From Cephalotrichum gorgonifer (Eukaryota; Ascomycota; Sordariomycetes; Microascales; Microascaceae), in NCBI GenBank assembly GCA_900312665.1, contig ONZQ02000020.1, forward strand, positions 124,001 to 188,000: a DNA stretch of 64,000 bases, given 5' to 3'. The notes under the pieces are model-generated. The model did not search any database, had not been told where the DNA came from, and worked only from the letters and a program-made list of their open reading frames with translations. Position numbers and translations under genes: made by a program. This document shows, in pieces, positions 22,987 through 34,483 of this stretch. The first letter of the stretch is position 1, and each line of letters starts with the position of its first letter.

Positions 22987-24615
22987 TTACACATCCCTCT
23001 CATCATCCCCCTCAATCTTGCCAACGGCCCCCTTGCCCTCGAGCCGAGTTATCGAAGCGCCAAGACCAGTACACTCATACTTCCGGAACTGGCGGGTCCC
23101 GATCTTGGCCTGGAACATCTCGTCCAGCTCCTCGAGCGACCGATTCTTGGTCTCAGGGATCATCAGCAGGACCCACACAATAGCCACTACCGAAAAGCCG
23201 CCGTAGATGAATGTGACGGCACCATCTAGACTTTTCTGCACGTATGGATTTACAAAGTTGATGGGTACCGACGTAACGAAGCTGCCCATGGACGCGAGGA
23301 ACAGCGTCCTCTCCCGGAGCTGGCCCGTACCGACCTCGGCCGCGACGACCCAGCATCCAGGGCCCCAGGTGAAACCGTAGATGCAGTACCACAGGATCAG
23401 AAGGGCGGCGGAGGCATTTGCTATCGTGGGGGTGTAGGCCCCGACGGTACCCGTCGCCGTCGCGGCGCCCGTGCCTAGCATACACCCAGCCATGCCGATA
23501 GCGCCCCACGACAGAGAGTGGCGGCGGCCGATCTTGTCGAACGTCAGGAACGTGACGATGTGCACGGCGAAGCTGCAGCCTGTGACGATGAGGTTGGTCC
23601 GCAGGGCGTCGGGGAAGCCGAGCTGCTGCATGAAGGTGACGATGAAGTTCTGGATGAACGAGACGCCCTGCGCCTGCTGGAGGATCTGTACGCTCATGGC
23701 GATGACGGTGCGACGCAGGTTGGTGCCACGGAAGCAGTCAAGGACGGACGTTGCCTTGTGCAACTCGCGCTGCTCCTCGACTTGGGCTTTCAGGAGCTCT
23801 ACTTCGTGAGGGACGGTCTCGGGGTGGTTTGAGAGCATGGTAAGGACCTTTTCGGCCTCGTCGAAGCGGCCTTTGTAAATGAGGTACCGAGGAGATTCGG
23901 GTAGGAAGGCGTAGAAGACGGCATAGCCGACTGGAACGAAGAGCTGGCACAGGATTACGGTGCTACATGGGCCCAGGAGGATCACGAGTTAGTATTCTAG
24001 TCGCCGGTGGAAAGGATTATGGAATACGGGCAGAGCTTACAGGTATTGCCATTGGTCGGTACGGGACCGCGACGCGTACACGATAATCGACGACAGAAAC
24101 ACCCCAAACGAGGTGAAGAAGCTGTACAGCGCAAGGAATGCACCCCTGACCCGACCGGGCGCAGTCTCGCTCAAATACATCGGCACACAGTTCGAAGCCA
24201 AGCCGATTCCGGAGTACACGATAATCCTCCCGACGACAAGCTGCCAGAACGAAGTCACTGCCGTCGCCTCAAGAATGATGCCGATAACCATCAGGAGCGA
24301 CATGACGGCGAACGCCTTCTTTCGACCGAGCTTCGACGTGACGATGGGGGCGATGATACAACCGAGGATGATACCCGCAGACCCCGTACCCGTGCCGACA
24401 GAGAGCTTGACAGAGGGGATGGCGTACCTGCCCAGTTCCGGATCCCACTCGCCGTACTTGCGCTTGAACTCGGACAGGCCGAGGGCGCCGCCCCACCACC
24501 CGTTGTCGAAGCCGAAGCCAGCGGCGCCGAGGGAGGAGACGACGCCTATGAGGAGCAGACGCCAGTTGAGGTCCTGGTAGAGGGGGTCCGCCTTGAGCCT
24601 TTCGATGATGCCCAT
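22987..24615 (-). CDS. MFS sugar transporter
   Basis: Exons 24041-24615 and 22987-23962 with a 78-nt intron encode 516 residues with about 12 membrane segments. The start MGIIERLKADP is the first ATG; the frame open to 24642 begins with GTG. Sugar-porter signatures are present: FDNGWWGGALG after helix 1, LGRKKAF between helices 2 and 3, LPESPRYLIYKGRFDEA at the end of helix 6, FDKIGRRHSLSWGA, and PETKNRSLEELDEMF after helix 12. QQAQGVSFIQNFI in helix 7 resembles the QQ..G..F..YY segment of disaccharide or hexose porters. It sits in the plasma membrane and imports a sugar by proton symport; the sugar is not predictable. No sugar-metabolism gene lies beside it. Confidence 0.9.
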
Positions 24616-25578
24616 GATTGCGGTATAGACTAGAACTGGCACGAATAAGATGGTTTCAGGGCGGGTCGCTGCGTCAGGTGATAAGGGAGTAGTGACACCT
24701 CTGTTGGTGGTTAAAGGGAGCCAGAGAGCATACGTTGTCTAGAGGGGCAGTATGGTATGGAGCGGCTGTGTTTAAATACTCCGCGGGTATTCAGGGTTAT
24801 GAGGGCAATCCTGTACGCCAACCTCCACAAGAGACGTTTTCATGACACAAAATCGGACTTCTTACCGAACTGAAGGGAGGCAAGAAATTCTTCGTGGGGG
24901 TCACGAACGAGGGTTCGTTAAACCCACGGGGCCCCGCGCTGTACCCCCACGCCTCCGCATGCTCCATGTGGTATCCCCGTAGTCTGGGGTTAAGGATGTT
25001 TGGTACAATCAGAACTCAGATTGGCCACGACTACTCGAATAGGCAAGCGTAACCACCTCCATGGTTCACGGCTTTGGCACCACCGGATCCACTTGCTAAC
25101 CTCCTTCAGGGTGGCCTTGATGCCGATCATCCCCGGCCAATGGCATGACTCGGAGTCCCCCGCGGATATAGGCCAATGAATAATACATACTTATCCGGGC
25201 AGAGGTGGCTATTGTGGCTGGATTTGGTATCCACGAAGGATCTTGGTTCAGCTGGAGATGCAGCCAAAATGTCGCAGGCCTAAGTGCTGCGTTGAGCAAA
25301 GAGAGGCACGACGTCCTTCGTGGGGCTTAGTGCGCAATTTTTTTCCCTCAGGGCTGATCGATATACTACACAGTACTGGAATACGAAGGAATGCAAGGTA
25401 TCCGAAATGGGAACGGATAATGACCATTTTTATCTATCATCACCAATTTGTCTATCATCACCAAAGCGTCAAATGTCAATGATTATTGATACCTGATCAT
25501 CGCTGAGTTCAAGCCCAGATAAAACGCCAAGGAATAGTCTCATTCCCTCCACTATCTCCCACATAAGAGTTAATCGTC
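24616..25578. other. Divergent promoter region (sugar transporter / Mpv17)
   Basis: Nearly 1 kb between divergently transcribed genes with no recognisable coding sequence. A short repeat, TATCATCACCAA, occurs twice at about 25434-25463. C/G-rich tracts near 24920-24970 may hold regulatory sites. Confidence 0.45.
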
Positions 25579-26157
25579 ATGACGACCATACTCAAGACCG
25601 TCATCCAGTCCGCCTGCCTCAAAACAGCAGCAAACCTGACCGCCCAGCTGGCCGCACGATGGCAGACCTCTTCTCCTTATAGCTCAATAGACTGGCAGCG
25701 CGTCTTCGAGTTCACCATTTTCGGTCTGATCCAAGCCTGGCTCAACTGCGGGTGGCAGCAGCTACTCGAAGATGCCTTCCCCACGCGGCCGAACATCAGC
25801 AGTCAACAGGCTAAGAAGAACGATAAACCCGCCGGCTCCGTCAATAACTTGCAAGGTGGAAAAATAAACTGGCTCAACGTCTTGTGCAAGCTAGTACTCG
25901 ATCAAACCCTGGGTCTCTTCGTCATGAACACGACATTTCTCATTTGCACCAACGCGCTCAGGCTGAGGAGTGCCTCGCTAGTCTTGCAGGTTGTGCGGGA
26001 GAAGATTTGGATTGTCATCAGGGCGGCATGGAAGCTGTGGCCTTGGGTCTCGATTTGTAATTTCCTCTGGGTGCCCGCCGAGCAGAGGGTGCTGGTCGCG
26101 TCCTGTGTTGGTTTCGGCTGGAATATATTCCTGACTTTCATATCGATGAGGAAGTGA
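25579..26157 (+). CDS. Mpv17/PMP22-family membrane protein
   Basis: Intronless frame of 192 residues. It has several hydrophobic segments, and the C-terminal half carries the family pattern: KLVLDQTLGLFVMN (Mpv17 D-Q-...-P region, here with G in place of P), then AAWKLWPWVSICNFLWVPAEQRVLVASCVGFGWNIFLTF, matching W..WP..N...VP...R........W......S in fragments shorter than 20 residues each. Members sit in mitochondrial or peroxisomal membranes and form or modulate small-solute channels. Length is typical. It is divergent from the sugar transporter gene, which may be coincidence. Confidence 0.85.
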   Translation: MTTILKTVIQSACLKTAANLTAQLAARWQTSSPYSSIDWQRVFEFTIFGLIQAWLNCGWQQLLEDAFPTRPNISSQQAKKNDKPAGSVNNLQGGKINWLNVLCKLVLDQTLGLFVMNTTFLICTNALRLRSASLVLQVVREKIWIVIRAAWKLWPWVSICNFLWVPAEQRVLVASCVGFGWNIFLTFISMRK

Positions 26158-26459
26158 AAACAAGCTTGGTGGTAGCCTGTTGAGTCGAGGAGCGGGAAAC
26201 GGGAGCGGAGAGGAATCTTGAGCAGTCAGTTTATGATCTTGTAATAGACATTTGCATCAGGGCTTCAGTATGATTGACACACAGTTTTCTTAACAGCAAA
26301 TACGCCAAATAGCTTAGCGCAGCATTTACATCCTAGAAGTTTGGCTCGTGAGCTCAAGGGTACCCAGAAATTGTTTCATAATGACCGTTAACTTTTATTA
26401 TTCCATCTACCATTCCATCTTATTGGTACTCATGCCATAGGCCGCTCGAAAAGCATTCC
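26158..26459. other. Spacer between convergent genes
   Basis: AT-rich 3' flanks of the Mpv17-like and DUF1593 genes. Nothing else seen. Confidence 0.4.
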
Positions 26460-27968
26460 CTAGAGCTCATCGTGCTCGGACTGTCCCGTAGCCTCCGGCG
26501 CCACATTAGTGAATACAACTCGTCGATACGAGGTCAGCTTCCCGTCCGATACCTCCAGGATGAGGTGTAGGTGCTTATCTGCCTCCGGATGTGTATTCCG
26601 TCCGACCTTCCTAAGAACCTCGTGAGAGGGAATGGTCACCTCCACCTTCGCCTGGTCCGCATCTTTGAGCTCCAGGCTAGCGACGTCCCTCCAAGGCGCA
26701 TTATTATTCGAAGACGGCTCGCGATACTGCCACCACTTATATGACAACTCCTTGTTGTCTCCATCAGGATCGCAGGAGTCGGTCGCGTCAAGTATGACCT
26801 TCGCCCCAGCATCGACAGTCATCTTGATGACGTTCCTACTCCTGTCCCCATTGATGGCGGCGATGGGCGCGTGGTCGGCCTTTTCGAATTCAGGTGTCAC
26901 GCCCCATCCCATGCGAGCCGCGAAGTCCTTCTGGAAAGCATCTCGCCACCGCCAGACTGTAAGGTGGGAGCCCATCGTGACCGCCCCATCCTCGGATATC
27001 AGCGAGTCGACACTATCCGCGTAATGCCCCTCGCCGTAGCAAACCGGTCCAAAGCGACCGCCCCACGAGCCCCATTCGGGATACTCCGGGTCCGAGAGGC
27101 CGTTGGGGATCAGGTAGAGCAGCGACGGCGTGTCGCCCTCGACGATAAAGTCGGTCTCGGGGTAGCGGGAGCCCAGGGGTCCGGCACTCTGAATATTATC
27201 CCTAATCCATTCTTTGGAGATGACCTCCTTGTTGGCCCCTTCGGATGGGAAGTGATAGTACGCGTCGCCGGAGATACCGGCCCAGCTCGCGGCGGCATAG
27301 CGATTGAAGTGGTGCACGCTCGCGATATAGAACATCTGGGGCCAGTTCCGGCGGATCCAGGTTCCGGTATTATCCTGATCCGAGATTGCGTACGCGCGGA
27401 TCGCGGACACGAAGCGGTCTATCTCGGCGGGGGAGCGGGTGACGTTGATGTTCCAAAGGGCCTGTGCGAGAACCGACGCCCCGCCCCAGATAGGGACGTA
27501 GACGGGCTCTTCGGCCGCGACAGCCGCGTCGACGGCGTCGATGAGTTTTTGAGAGCCGTCGCTGTCCTTGCCCTCGCCGACACCGTCCATGCCGTAGACC
27601 GGGAGGCTCGAGGCTACCAGGTCGTGGAGGTAGGACGGCTCAGGCCAGTCGGACGCATGCGCTTGCAGATTTGGCAGTGCTTCCGCATAGGCGTCGATGA
27701 TGTCGTGCATCTGATCGGGGCGAGTTGTGTCGTTTAGCCAGATGCTCGTGGTGGCCACGAGTCCTTGGAGGCGCAGCTCGTGAGAGTAGACCATGAGGCG
27801 GACGAAGGACTGGGCATCATCGGGCTCGTTGGCGATGTCGCTAAGGATGAAAACGCGGGGTTTTGTCGAGGGCGTGAGCTGGCATTGTGATGGTCCCGAT
27901 GCTGCTGCTGCTGAATTGAAGAGAGCGACGCCTAAGGCGACCTTGGTGAGGAATGCGAACCGGCGCAT
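26460..27968 (-). CDS. Secreted DUF1593 / Sde182-like nucleoside-hydrolase-fold protein
   Basis: Intronless, 502 residues. The N-terminus MRRFAFLTKVALGVALFNSA is a signal peptide with cleavage near AAAS. The body starts PRVFILSDIANEPDDAQSFV, the Asp-rich N-terminal motif of nucleoside-hydrolase-like proteins in the DUF1593 (cellulose-binding Sde182) family, followed by WGGASVLAQALW and WGSWGGRFGP. The C-terminal 110 residues form a separate beta-rich domain with DATDSCDPDGD, like a PKD/Ig-type Ca-binding loop. Such proteins are extracellular and linked to cellulose or glycan binding in bacteria; the enzymatic role is unproven. N-glycosylation sequons (NDT, NVT) fit secretion. Confidence 0.85.
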   Translation of the reverse strand: MRRFAFLTKVALGVALFNSAAAASGPSQCQLTPSTKPRVFILSDIANEPDDAQSFVRLMVYSHELRLQGLVATTSIWLNDTTRPDQMHDIIDAYAEALPNLQAHASDWPEPSYLHDLVASSLPVYGMDGVGEGKDSDGSQKLIDAVDAAVAAEEPVYVPIWGGASVLAQALWNINVTRSPAEIDRFVSAIRAYAISDQDNTGTWIRRNWPQMFYIASVHHFNRYAAASWAGISGDAYYHFPSEGANKEVISKEWIRDNIQSAGPLGSRYPETDFIVEGDTPSLLYLIPNGLSDPEYPEWGSWGGRFGPVCYGEGHYADSVDSLISEDGAVTMGSHLTVWRWRDAFQKDFAARMGWGVTPEFEKADHAPIAAINGDRSRNVIKMTVDAGAKVILDATDSCDPDGDNKELSYKWWQYREPSSNNNAPWRDVASLELKDADQAKVEVTIPSHEVLRKVGRNTHPEADKHLHLILEVSDGKLTSYRRVVFTNVAPEATGQSEHDEL

Positions 27969-29669
27969 GATGGTGAGTGGCGGGGTTTATTGCGAGAAAA
28001 GGACAAGCTCAAATGCGCAAAGTCAAAGGTTCAATTGAGCCCAACTTGACCGAGAGCGCACTCGAGGTATTAAGGTCAACATTTCAAACCTTCGGCATGG
28101 TCGGTTCTGGCGGACTAGTGTCCGCAAAGTTAAGACAGCTTCGACAGCCAGAGCTGAGAATGGCAGGGCACGCGACGGTTCCCAGCATAACCGCTTTAGG
28201 CAACTGTAACCACTGACCTGGCTAGCAACTTAGGATATGCCTCCACCCCACTGTCTCCACAAGAGCCAAGGCCTGTGCGTGTATAGATTCCGCGGAAAAT
28301 ATATTCCATACCATAGTTACACCATCCATAGGTCCACTTGTGTTCACTGGCACTGGAGGCAACGGATGACAATTTTTTTATTGGCTGGCTGTCTTGACGA
28401 ACGAGTGAGAGCGTCACCGCCACAGATCTCCATCGCGCAATGCCTATTGCCATTTCGTGGTTTAGCTGTACGACAACGAATATTAGCCCGTATACATGTA
28501 GTAATCCCATTTTTAGAACCAGGGTATTTCTGGACATGTGTGTGCCTCTCGTCACTCCCGTTCCGCGAGCTGGCTATCAAGCATCCGCCGTCCCTTCCTT
28601 CCCAATCATCATGGAACGACGTAACAATACTATTCTATCAAGCAAGTGCCTGCCACGGACAGTCCTACTAACTTGTCTAACATGAAATTCTATGAGTTCG
28701 AGCCTTGCGCCTCGTACATAAGGACAACAAAGCCCTCCAACCGCTCGGAGGACTCAGCCACCAATCTAAGCACTCGGCCAAAATACACTACAGTAAGCTA
28801 CTTCTCAACCTATGAAAACAGCCAGATAAAATACTCGTCTTGGAGAGTGGTGTGCGTCTTGCCTCCCTCACGCTCTTCGTCTTCGTTACACACAGATGGC
28901 CCGGGATCGAATCGCCAACGTAATTTCGGCGATAAGGAGGGCTGACTTTCAGCTGACCTATTTGGAACCGTACAAATCCACAAGCGGTGATGATAATTCC
29001 ATACCTCCTGTGATGTAGGCCCAATTGGCCAACTAACGCGTACGAAGGTGTTCTTGATTTGTGGAGAAAATCCCACGGTTGCGTCAGATATTGATATTCC
29101 TAAGCGCCCTATGGGGCTGACACATGCGCCCGCACGGCCTTTCTCTGGGCCAAGCGCCGAGATATTTGTCGCGGCTGATTCCATTGCAATGGCAGGTAAC
29201 GTCCTGCCTTGACCAATCCAGTCAGGCAGGATGCATTGGTGGCCCTTGCGCGGGTTGGGTCGATAAGGCTGTGCTTATTAGCTTTAGATGCACTGGGGGG
29301 CCATTTGGAATCAACGTTGCCCGATATGGTCGATGGCCCCCGCGATAATAGTCAGCCCCAGATAAATCGTAGGTAAGCTGCATCCAAGCGCCAGCGAAGA
29401 CCTGGTCGGATAGTAGGTCATACCCAGATAACACCTCTAATTGGATCACTAACATTCTGTATCTCAAATAGCTACATCCGACATATTTGTGTTATTGGGA
29501 ATCGTGAGCATCAATCAGTTTCTATCTCAGTATCAAAGGTGTTGAGGCCTACAGGCCCAACTTTTCTATATAAGCCTCTCTCTCTACCCCTAGACGGCTG
29601 ACTCTGTTCAATCCAGTTGTCCATCACACTCTACACTCAAGGTATTCCTCTCCAAGAAAAAAAAGTATT
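27969..29669. other. Divergent intergenic region (1.7 kb), no gene recognised
   Basis: Short ORFs overlap on both strands without domain or splice support. The last 100 bases hold a CT-rich leader and a TATA-like TCTATATAAG (29563-29572) ahead of the DUF1223 gene. Confidence 0.45.
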
Positions 29670-30458
29670 ATGGCCTCTATTCTTCGAAGACTCTTCCGCC
29701 GCAAGAAGCAGCCGCCCCTAGTCTGCGAGGTGGCCCTTGACGACCAAGGCAACCCCGTCGGCCAGCACCCGGACCACCAGCATACAGCCGCCTGCTTCAT
29801 TGACCTCGAGCCCCTCGCCGTCGTCGAGCTCTTCCAGTCGCAGTCCTGCCAGTCCTGCCCCCCTGCCATCCCCGGCATCCACGAGGGCACGACCCACCCG
29901 AATATCATCCTCCTAACGTACGGCGTGACGATCTTCGACCACACCGGCTGGAAGGATAGATTCGCCAGCTCCGCGTGGGATCAGCGCCAGCGGGCCTACA
30001 CAAGGAAATGGAACCGCACTAGCCTCTTCACACCCCACGTCGTCGTCAACGGCGTGTCCGATGGCTCTGGCGCAGGCGGCAAGACCGATGTCCAGGAGAT
30101 TGTGGCTCGTGCCAGGGCGGCGCAGAAGACTACGGACTGGAACATCGTTATCGACGCCAACGATAGCGATGTACGGATCGATACCGATAAGCAGGAGGCT
30201 GGCGTTTACGACATTCTCTTCGTGACCTATAGGAGTAACGATGAGGTGGTGAAAGTCGGCTCAGGGCCGAACAAGGGGAAGAAGATCAACCATCGTAACG
30301 TGGTTAGTAGGATCGCCAAGGTTGGGGAGTGGACCGGAGGGAACCTTACGGTCTCGATTGGCGATTTTAAGGCTGGGTTGAAGCCAGATGAGGCTGCTGT
30401 GGTCATTGTGCAGGAAGGCGGCGCCGGCGGACCTATTGTCGCTGCCACCAAAGTCTGA
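29670..30458 (+). CDS. DUF1223 thioredoxin-fold protein
   Basis: Intronless, 262 residues. A basic N-terminus (MASILRRLFRRKKQ) is followed by VVELFQSQSCQSCPPA, the DUF1223 signature with a CxxC pair (C60, C63) at the start of a thioredoxin-like fold. Later LLTYGVTIFDHTGWKD and the RQRAYTRKW...LFTPHVVVNG segment match the conserved core of the family (DYWD.LGW.D...R...Y......VYTPQ..V.G). A TATA-like element and pyrimidine-rich leader precede it. Function is unknown; the CxxC suggests thiol redox chemistry. Known members occur in proteobacteria and fungi, so an old transfer is possible. Confidence 0.85.
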   Translation: MASILRRLFRRKKQPPLVCEVALDDQGNPVGQHPDHQHTAACFIDLEPLAVVELFQSQSCQSCPPAIPGIHEGTTHPNIILLTYGVTIFDHTGWKDRFASSAWDQRQRAYTRKWNRTSLFTPHVVVNGVSDGSGAGGKTDVQEIVARARAAQKTTDWNIVIDANDSDVRIDTDKQEAGVYDILFVTYRSNDEVVKVGSGPNKGKKINHRNVVSRIAKVGEWTGGNLTVSIGDFKAGLKPDEAAVVIVQEGGAGGPIVAATKV

Positions 30459-30817
30459 GGGTGACGATGTTAGCATTGATTTTTTCTCATAGCTGTGACA
30501 CACAATAAAGGAATTCGAACCAGAAATTACCACGGGAATTCGAAATATTGGACAACCTAGAAGACAGCATGGTATACTTGTATATGTCATGTAAGCACCT
30601 TTGCTGGGTCGAATTGTTGAAGAGTCGTCGTAAATCCGGACCACCCACATCATTGTCGAGGCTAGCAAACCAGCTCCAAGTATCGTATAACATACCCATT
30701 GGCCTCGCCCGCCCCGTGTCCACAACATTTCACTTCTCATGTTCCGCTTCCTGCTTGAGCCTAGTGTCATTCATAATAATGATTATGTTGACAAAAAGGC
30801 AAAAAAAGAAGTATCCC
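30459..30817. other. Spacer downstream of the DUF1223 gene
   Basis: No gene. Contains the T7 terminator (A7 on the + strand, 30801-30807) of the minus-strand tRNA-Glu that follows. Confidence 0.4.
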
Positions 30818-30889
30818 CTCCCTCGCCGGGAATTGAACCCGGGGACTCGCGGTGAAAACGCGAAATGTTAACCACTACACCACAAGGGA
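30818..30889 (-). tRNA. tRNA-Glu(TTC), copy 1
   Basis: 72 bases folding as a cloverleaf: acceptor TCCCTTG/CGAGGGA, anticodon stem TCGCG/CGCGA around loop TTTTCAC (anticodon TTC, reads GAA), T arm CCGGGTTCAATTCCCGG, discriminator G. No intron. A T7 terminator lies about 10 bases downstream. The sequence is identical to the copies at 34193-34264 and 34412-34483. Confidence 0.96.
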
Positions 30890-31069
30890 TTTGTTCCATG
30901 AAATAAAGTGTCCGCTAGACGTCTGTATCGATCAATTGCCAGGACGGAGAAGTGATGCCTTCATCAACAATCCTCCTCTATTTTCGCGAGCGATCCCTAA
31001 AGTAACGTCTTCTCCTTACCAAACGGATAATTTAAACCTTGCCAACATACGAGCCTCAAAAGCACTTGT

Positions 31070-32940
31070 TCATACCGGGCCAATCGCGGCCCTCCCACCT
31101 CCAATCGTGGCCCTCTCACCTACTGTCCATCCCTTGGGGACCATACTCCTGCCTAAGACACATGCCGACAATACATCCATGTTAGGGTCAATAATTCCCC
31201 GCATCTGGTCCCCCGCTTTATCCAACAGGCGATAACCGCCGTTATATCTACCAAGAAGTAGGGGCTGCTCCGCTGCATCATTCCCGTTGAACGGGAAGTC
31301 TCCCCAGGCGAGGAGTTCCAGGCGAGGAAGGCCTTCGGGACTGAATGCCCAAGCGGCGAATTCCATGAAATCGTGGACGTCCTCGGCGTTGCGCAGACCG
31401 GGTGGGACTTCGTTCTCCTCTCCAATCCGCGAGGATCTTACGTGCAAAATCCTGCAAGTTGGTCGAGATGACTGCTTATTCCACTCCGCCGCCTGTAATA
31501 AAGGGCAGCGGGATTCAGCTTTTTGCGACCACGGGTAAGGTAAGCAACGGCCAAGGAGGGACTTACAAATTCCAAAGGCGATATAGTCATCCCAATTGCA
31601 CCCAGGGATCCACTTCGGCACAGTCTGTCTAGATTGCGAGACCATGGGATAGGGCGGTCCCGACTGAAATTTATTAATCTCGAGCTGACGGAACGCATGA
31701 CCAGATTCTTCAGGGTGGACGAGTGATTCAGTGCCGCGCTACATACGATGCTCCAGTCCATGCTGTCTGGAAGCACTAGGTGCAGCTCCTCCAGGCCCTT
31801 AAACGACCCAAGGAAGATACGTAAGTTGAATTTGAGCCTCTTCTTCGACTTCGAAGAAGTCTTCCATTCCGAATTTGAAAGAAGTTAATACGGTGGGCTG
31901 TCCAGACTCCACGATAGACCTCAGAAGGCGGGCGGAGTGCGGGCAGTGGCGCAGCTCCAGCTTACGGAGCTGCGAAAAGTTGAATGCGAATGCCATCTCC
32001 ATCGGAACGCTCTGAAACGAAACAGCGGACAGGGAGAGGCACCTGAGAGATGGCAGGCACTCTTTCATCTCGCCTGGATTAATACCGAATATATCGTTCG
32101 CGAAGAAGTTATCTCGGGTAGGCGATGGCGGCGGGCCCCTCAATTCTTCAAGCTCGTACATGTAATAGTTCTCCAACCCGTCCCAGTGGATGAGGTCTAG
32201 GCTTAGAGAGGTCAGGTTTCTTCCGTTGGCGGAAGCGAAGTCTCGGAGTGACTCCAAGTCGTCGATCTTGCCGAGGCCTATCCATGTGAGGGACTGCAGC
32301 TCGGTGAATTCGACGAGATTCACATCGAAATGGGCATGCCTATAGGTGCCGCAGCGCGGGTCCGTAATAAGAGAGATGGCTTTTACCCCGGGCTGCTTGA
32401 CCATCCACGATTCGGAGGGGATCATTAGGACCTCGTCCAGGCACGCGCCCAGGTCCCACCTGTCACGTTTATCAGCGTAGATCGACTATGCACGTGGATG
32501 AAATGTATACCTGAAAGTCTCCAGCCTGTTGTAGGGGATCGCGTCTAGAAGACGGCAAATATGTTCCACGAAGTCGATAAAAAGAGTGTCCCCGTACTTG
32601 TAGCCTGCATTGGTCATAGAACCATACTTATGAAGACAGCCGTTAGGTAACTTGTAGAATGGTCTCTCGATTGACACGTGCCTCGTGTACTTCAAGTTGG
32701 CGATGGGGATTCCTTTGATCGTAGATGTCAAACCTGCGCTGGATAAGTCCGTCGTGCGTATGGACAGCGACGTGTAAAGATATGGAGTCAAAACCTCGTT
32801 CATGTACTTCGAGACTTCACAGAGGCTCTTCAGGCTCGCCCTATCGAACTGCGCTAGTTAGCGAGGGTGGAAGTCATACCGGACAATGTGCATACCTGGG
32901 TTGCGAGTTGGAGAAACGTCTCTACCGGTAACTTATCCAT
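31070..32940 (-). CDS. F-box protein with leucine-rich region
   Basis: Exon 1 (32896-32940) encodes MDKLPVETFLQLATQ and joins exon 2 (32511-32848) to give LATQ-FDRASLKSLCEVSK...LTPYLYTSL, a standard fungal F-box. Exon 3 (31850-32459) contains L-rich segments such as LPSLRCLSLSAVSF and LRKLELRHCPHS. It continues with 31567-31797 and 31070-31492, giving about 548 residues. Four introns of 47-74 nt are proposed. The one at 31798-31849 has poor sites (GTCGAA donor, AAG acceptor); an alternative is a one-base frameshift around 31830, since the skipped DNA also encodes LRIFLGSFKGLEELHL in the downstream frame, which fits family consensus. So the gene may be disrupted. Such proteins bring substrates to SCF ubiquitin ligases; the target is unknown. 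Confidence 0.7.
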
Positions 32941-34192
32941 TCTTGAAAGCCGAAACTCTGATGCGAAGATGGATAATTGCTTGGTGCCGAGGGAGTCAAT
33001 CCATAGGATGGATGAGGATGGGTGATCCTTTACCGGCGGCTGTGGCTGGCGACTATTTCCGCCGTTGGCCAGATTTGGACAGTTGTGTATAGTTTCCTCG
33101 CCATAATATATGCAATAGTACTATTACTGACACACTCTCGTATGCCTTCACAACCTGTTGGAAGGCGTTTTGGGACGCGAGAGAGGGGGGAATAGCGGAA
33201 GGCGGGGTAAGCAAGCATACAGAGCTTGTTATTAGCTGGCGGGGGGGGGGGGTAGCACTTCTGCATACGGCCATAATAGACCATAGCGTCCCCGCTCTCT
33301 CCACCCTTCTACATGGATCAGGACGAGTTACCAGGGTCATGAGGATGACCAATCCGCAAGCAAAGGTCTACGCTGCAACCTCTGGCTAGGCTCTGTAACT
33401 GTCAATACAAGGTCCCAGTACGATAGTTACCTCTTTCGTCATTTATGTTAGGTGCTTCCTCCAGTCAATGTATATACATACACCTCTGATAAAAAATTAC
33501 ACGCCTTGCCCACTTAACCACTACCCTGTAGATATTCCTTCATATTGGCTCCATGGTTCAGCTTCACAGGTCTACTCATTATCAAGTCCTGGCCAACTTG
33601 TTTATATCATTTAAGGGAATCATACTCCTACCAGCTAGATAGCAGGAATCGAATGTTTTCATGCGCTAGTTAATGGCCCTTATGCTATCTATGTCTTTGA
33701 GCCTGACGGTTTACTGCAAGCAATGGTTAGGCCTAGGGGTATGCATGCTGGATAGTCAGAGACCGTGGCTACAAAATACGACTGATGTGAGCTATCCATG
33801 TCGAAAGGATGCCACCATTAGAATAATTTCTTGGGAACAGAGGCCCCCGAGTCTCCGACCCTGAGTGCCGCGCCAATACCATGGAGAAGGGTATAGTTGT
33901 AATCTTTCATTGCCCTAGACCCAGATACAGTGGCCAGATTGGCCAACGAAGTCTTTTATGATGGTGGCACATGAGAGATGTGAATAAGGCTTGCATAAGG
34001 CCGGTAAGAAGCACAGGTGTATCGATAAGAGGCCGAGAGGTTCCGGCTGGCATCCATGCTAGAGCGTTTGTGATGGACCCAAAACGCGTGGATAGCGTGA
34101 AAGGAGTGTGGAAATAGGTGGTAAAAGTATGTTTGACTTCAGGAAAGAAAAAAATAATGTCAGTAGATGATATATGACAAAAAGAAGAATCC
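32941..34192. other. Intergenic region with a G13 homopolymer
   Basis: No gene recognised. A pure G run lies at about 33240-33252. Other ORFs (33030-33352 on -, 33673-33864 on +) lack family resemblance. Confidence 0.45.
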
Positions 34193-34264
34193 CTCCCTCG
34201 CCGGGAATTGAACCCGGGGACTCGCGGTGAAAACGCGAAATGTTAACCACTACACCACAAGGGA
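34193..34264 (-). tRNA. tRNA-Glu(TTC), copy 2
   Basis: Identical over 72 bases to the other two copies, with anticodon TTC and no intron. A T5 terminator follows (A5 on +, 34179-34183). It is divergent from copy 3, their 5' ends 147 bp apart. Confidence 0.96.
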
Positions 34265-34411
34265 CGTGTTCGATGTAAATTTCGACGCTAACCTCACCCC
34301 TTGCAGTGTCGACGGGAGAGCCCAACAAAGAGGGGTGGGTGGGTCTAGCGCTGTGTCATTTGGCTTACAGATTAATAGTGTGCGCTAGATGTCAGTCATT
34401 CATCGAACTAG

Positions 34412-34483
34412 TCCCTTGTGGTGTAGTGGTTAACATTTCGCGTTTTCACCGCGAGTCCCCGGGTTCAATTCCCGGCGAGGGAG
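34412..34483 (+). tRNA. tRNA-Glu(TTC), copy 3
   Basis: Same 72-base cloverleaf and TTC anticodon as copies 1 and 2, on the opposite strand. A run of eleven T at 34490-34500 is a strong RNA polymerase III terminator. Confidence 0.96.

Noticed and set aside
26871..27737. A 288-codon frame on the + strand
   Set aside because: It is antisense to the DUF1593 gene, whose GC-rich codons keep the opposite frame open; no domain and composition like a shadow frame.
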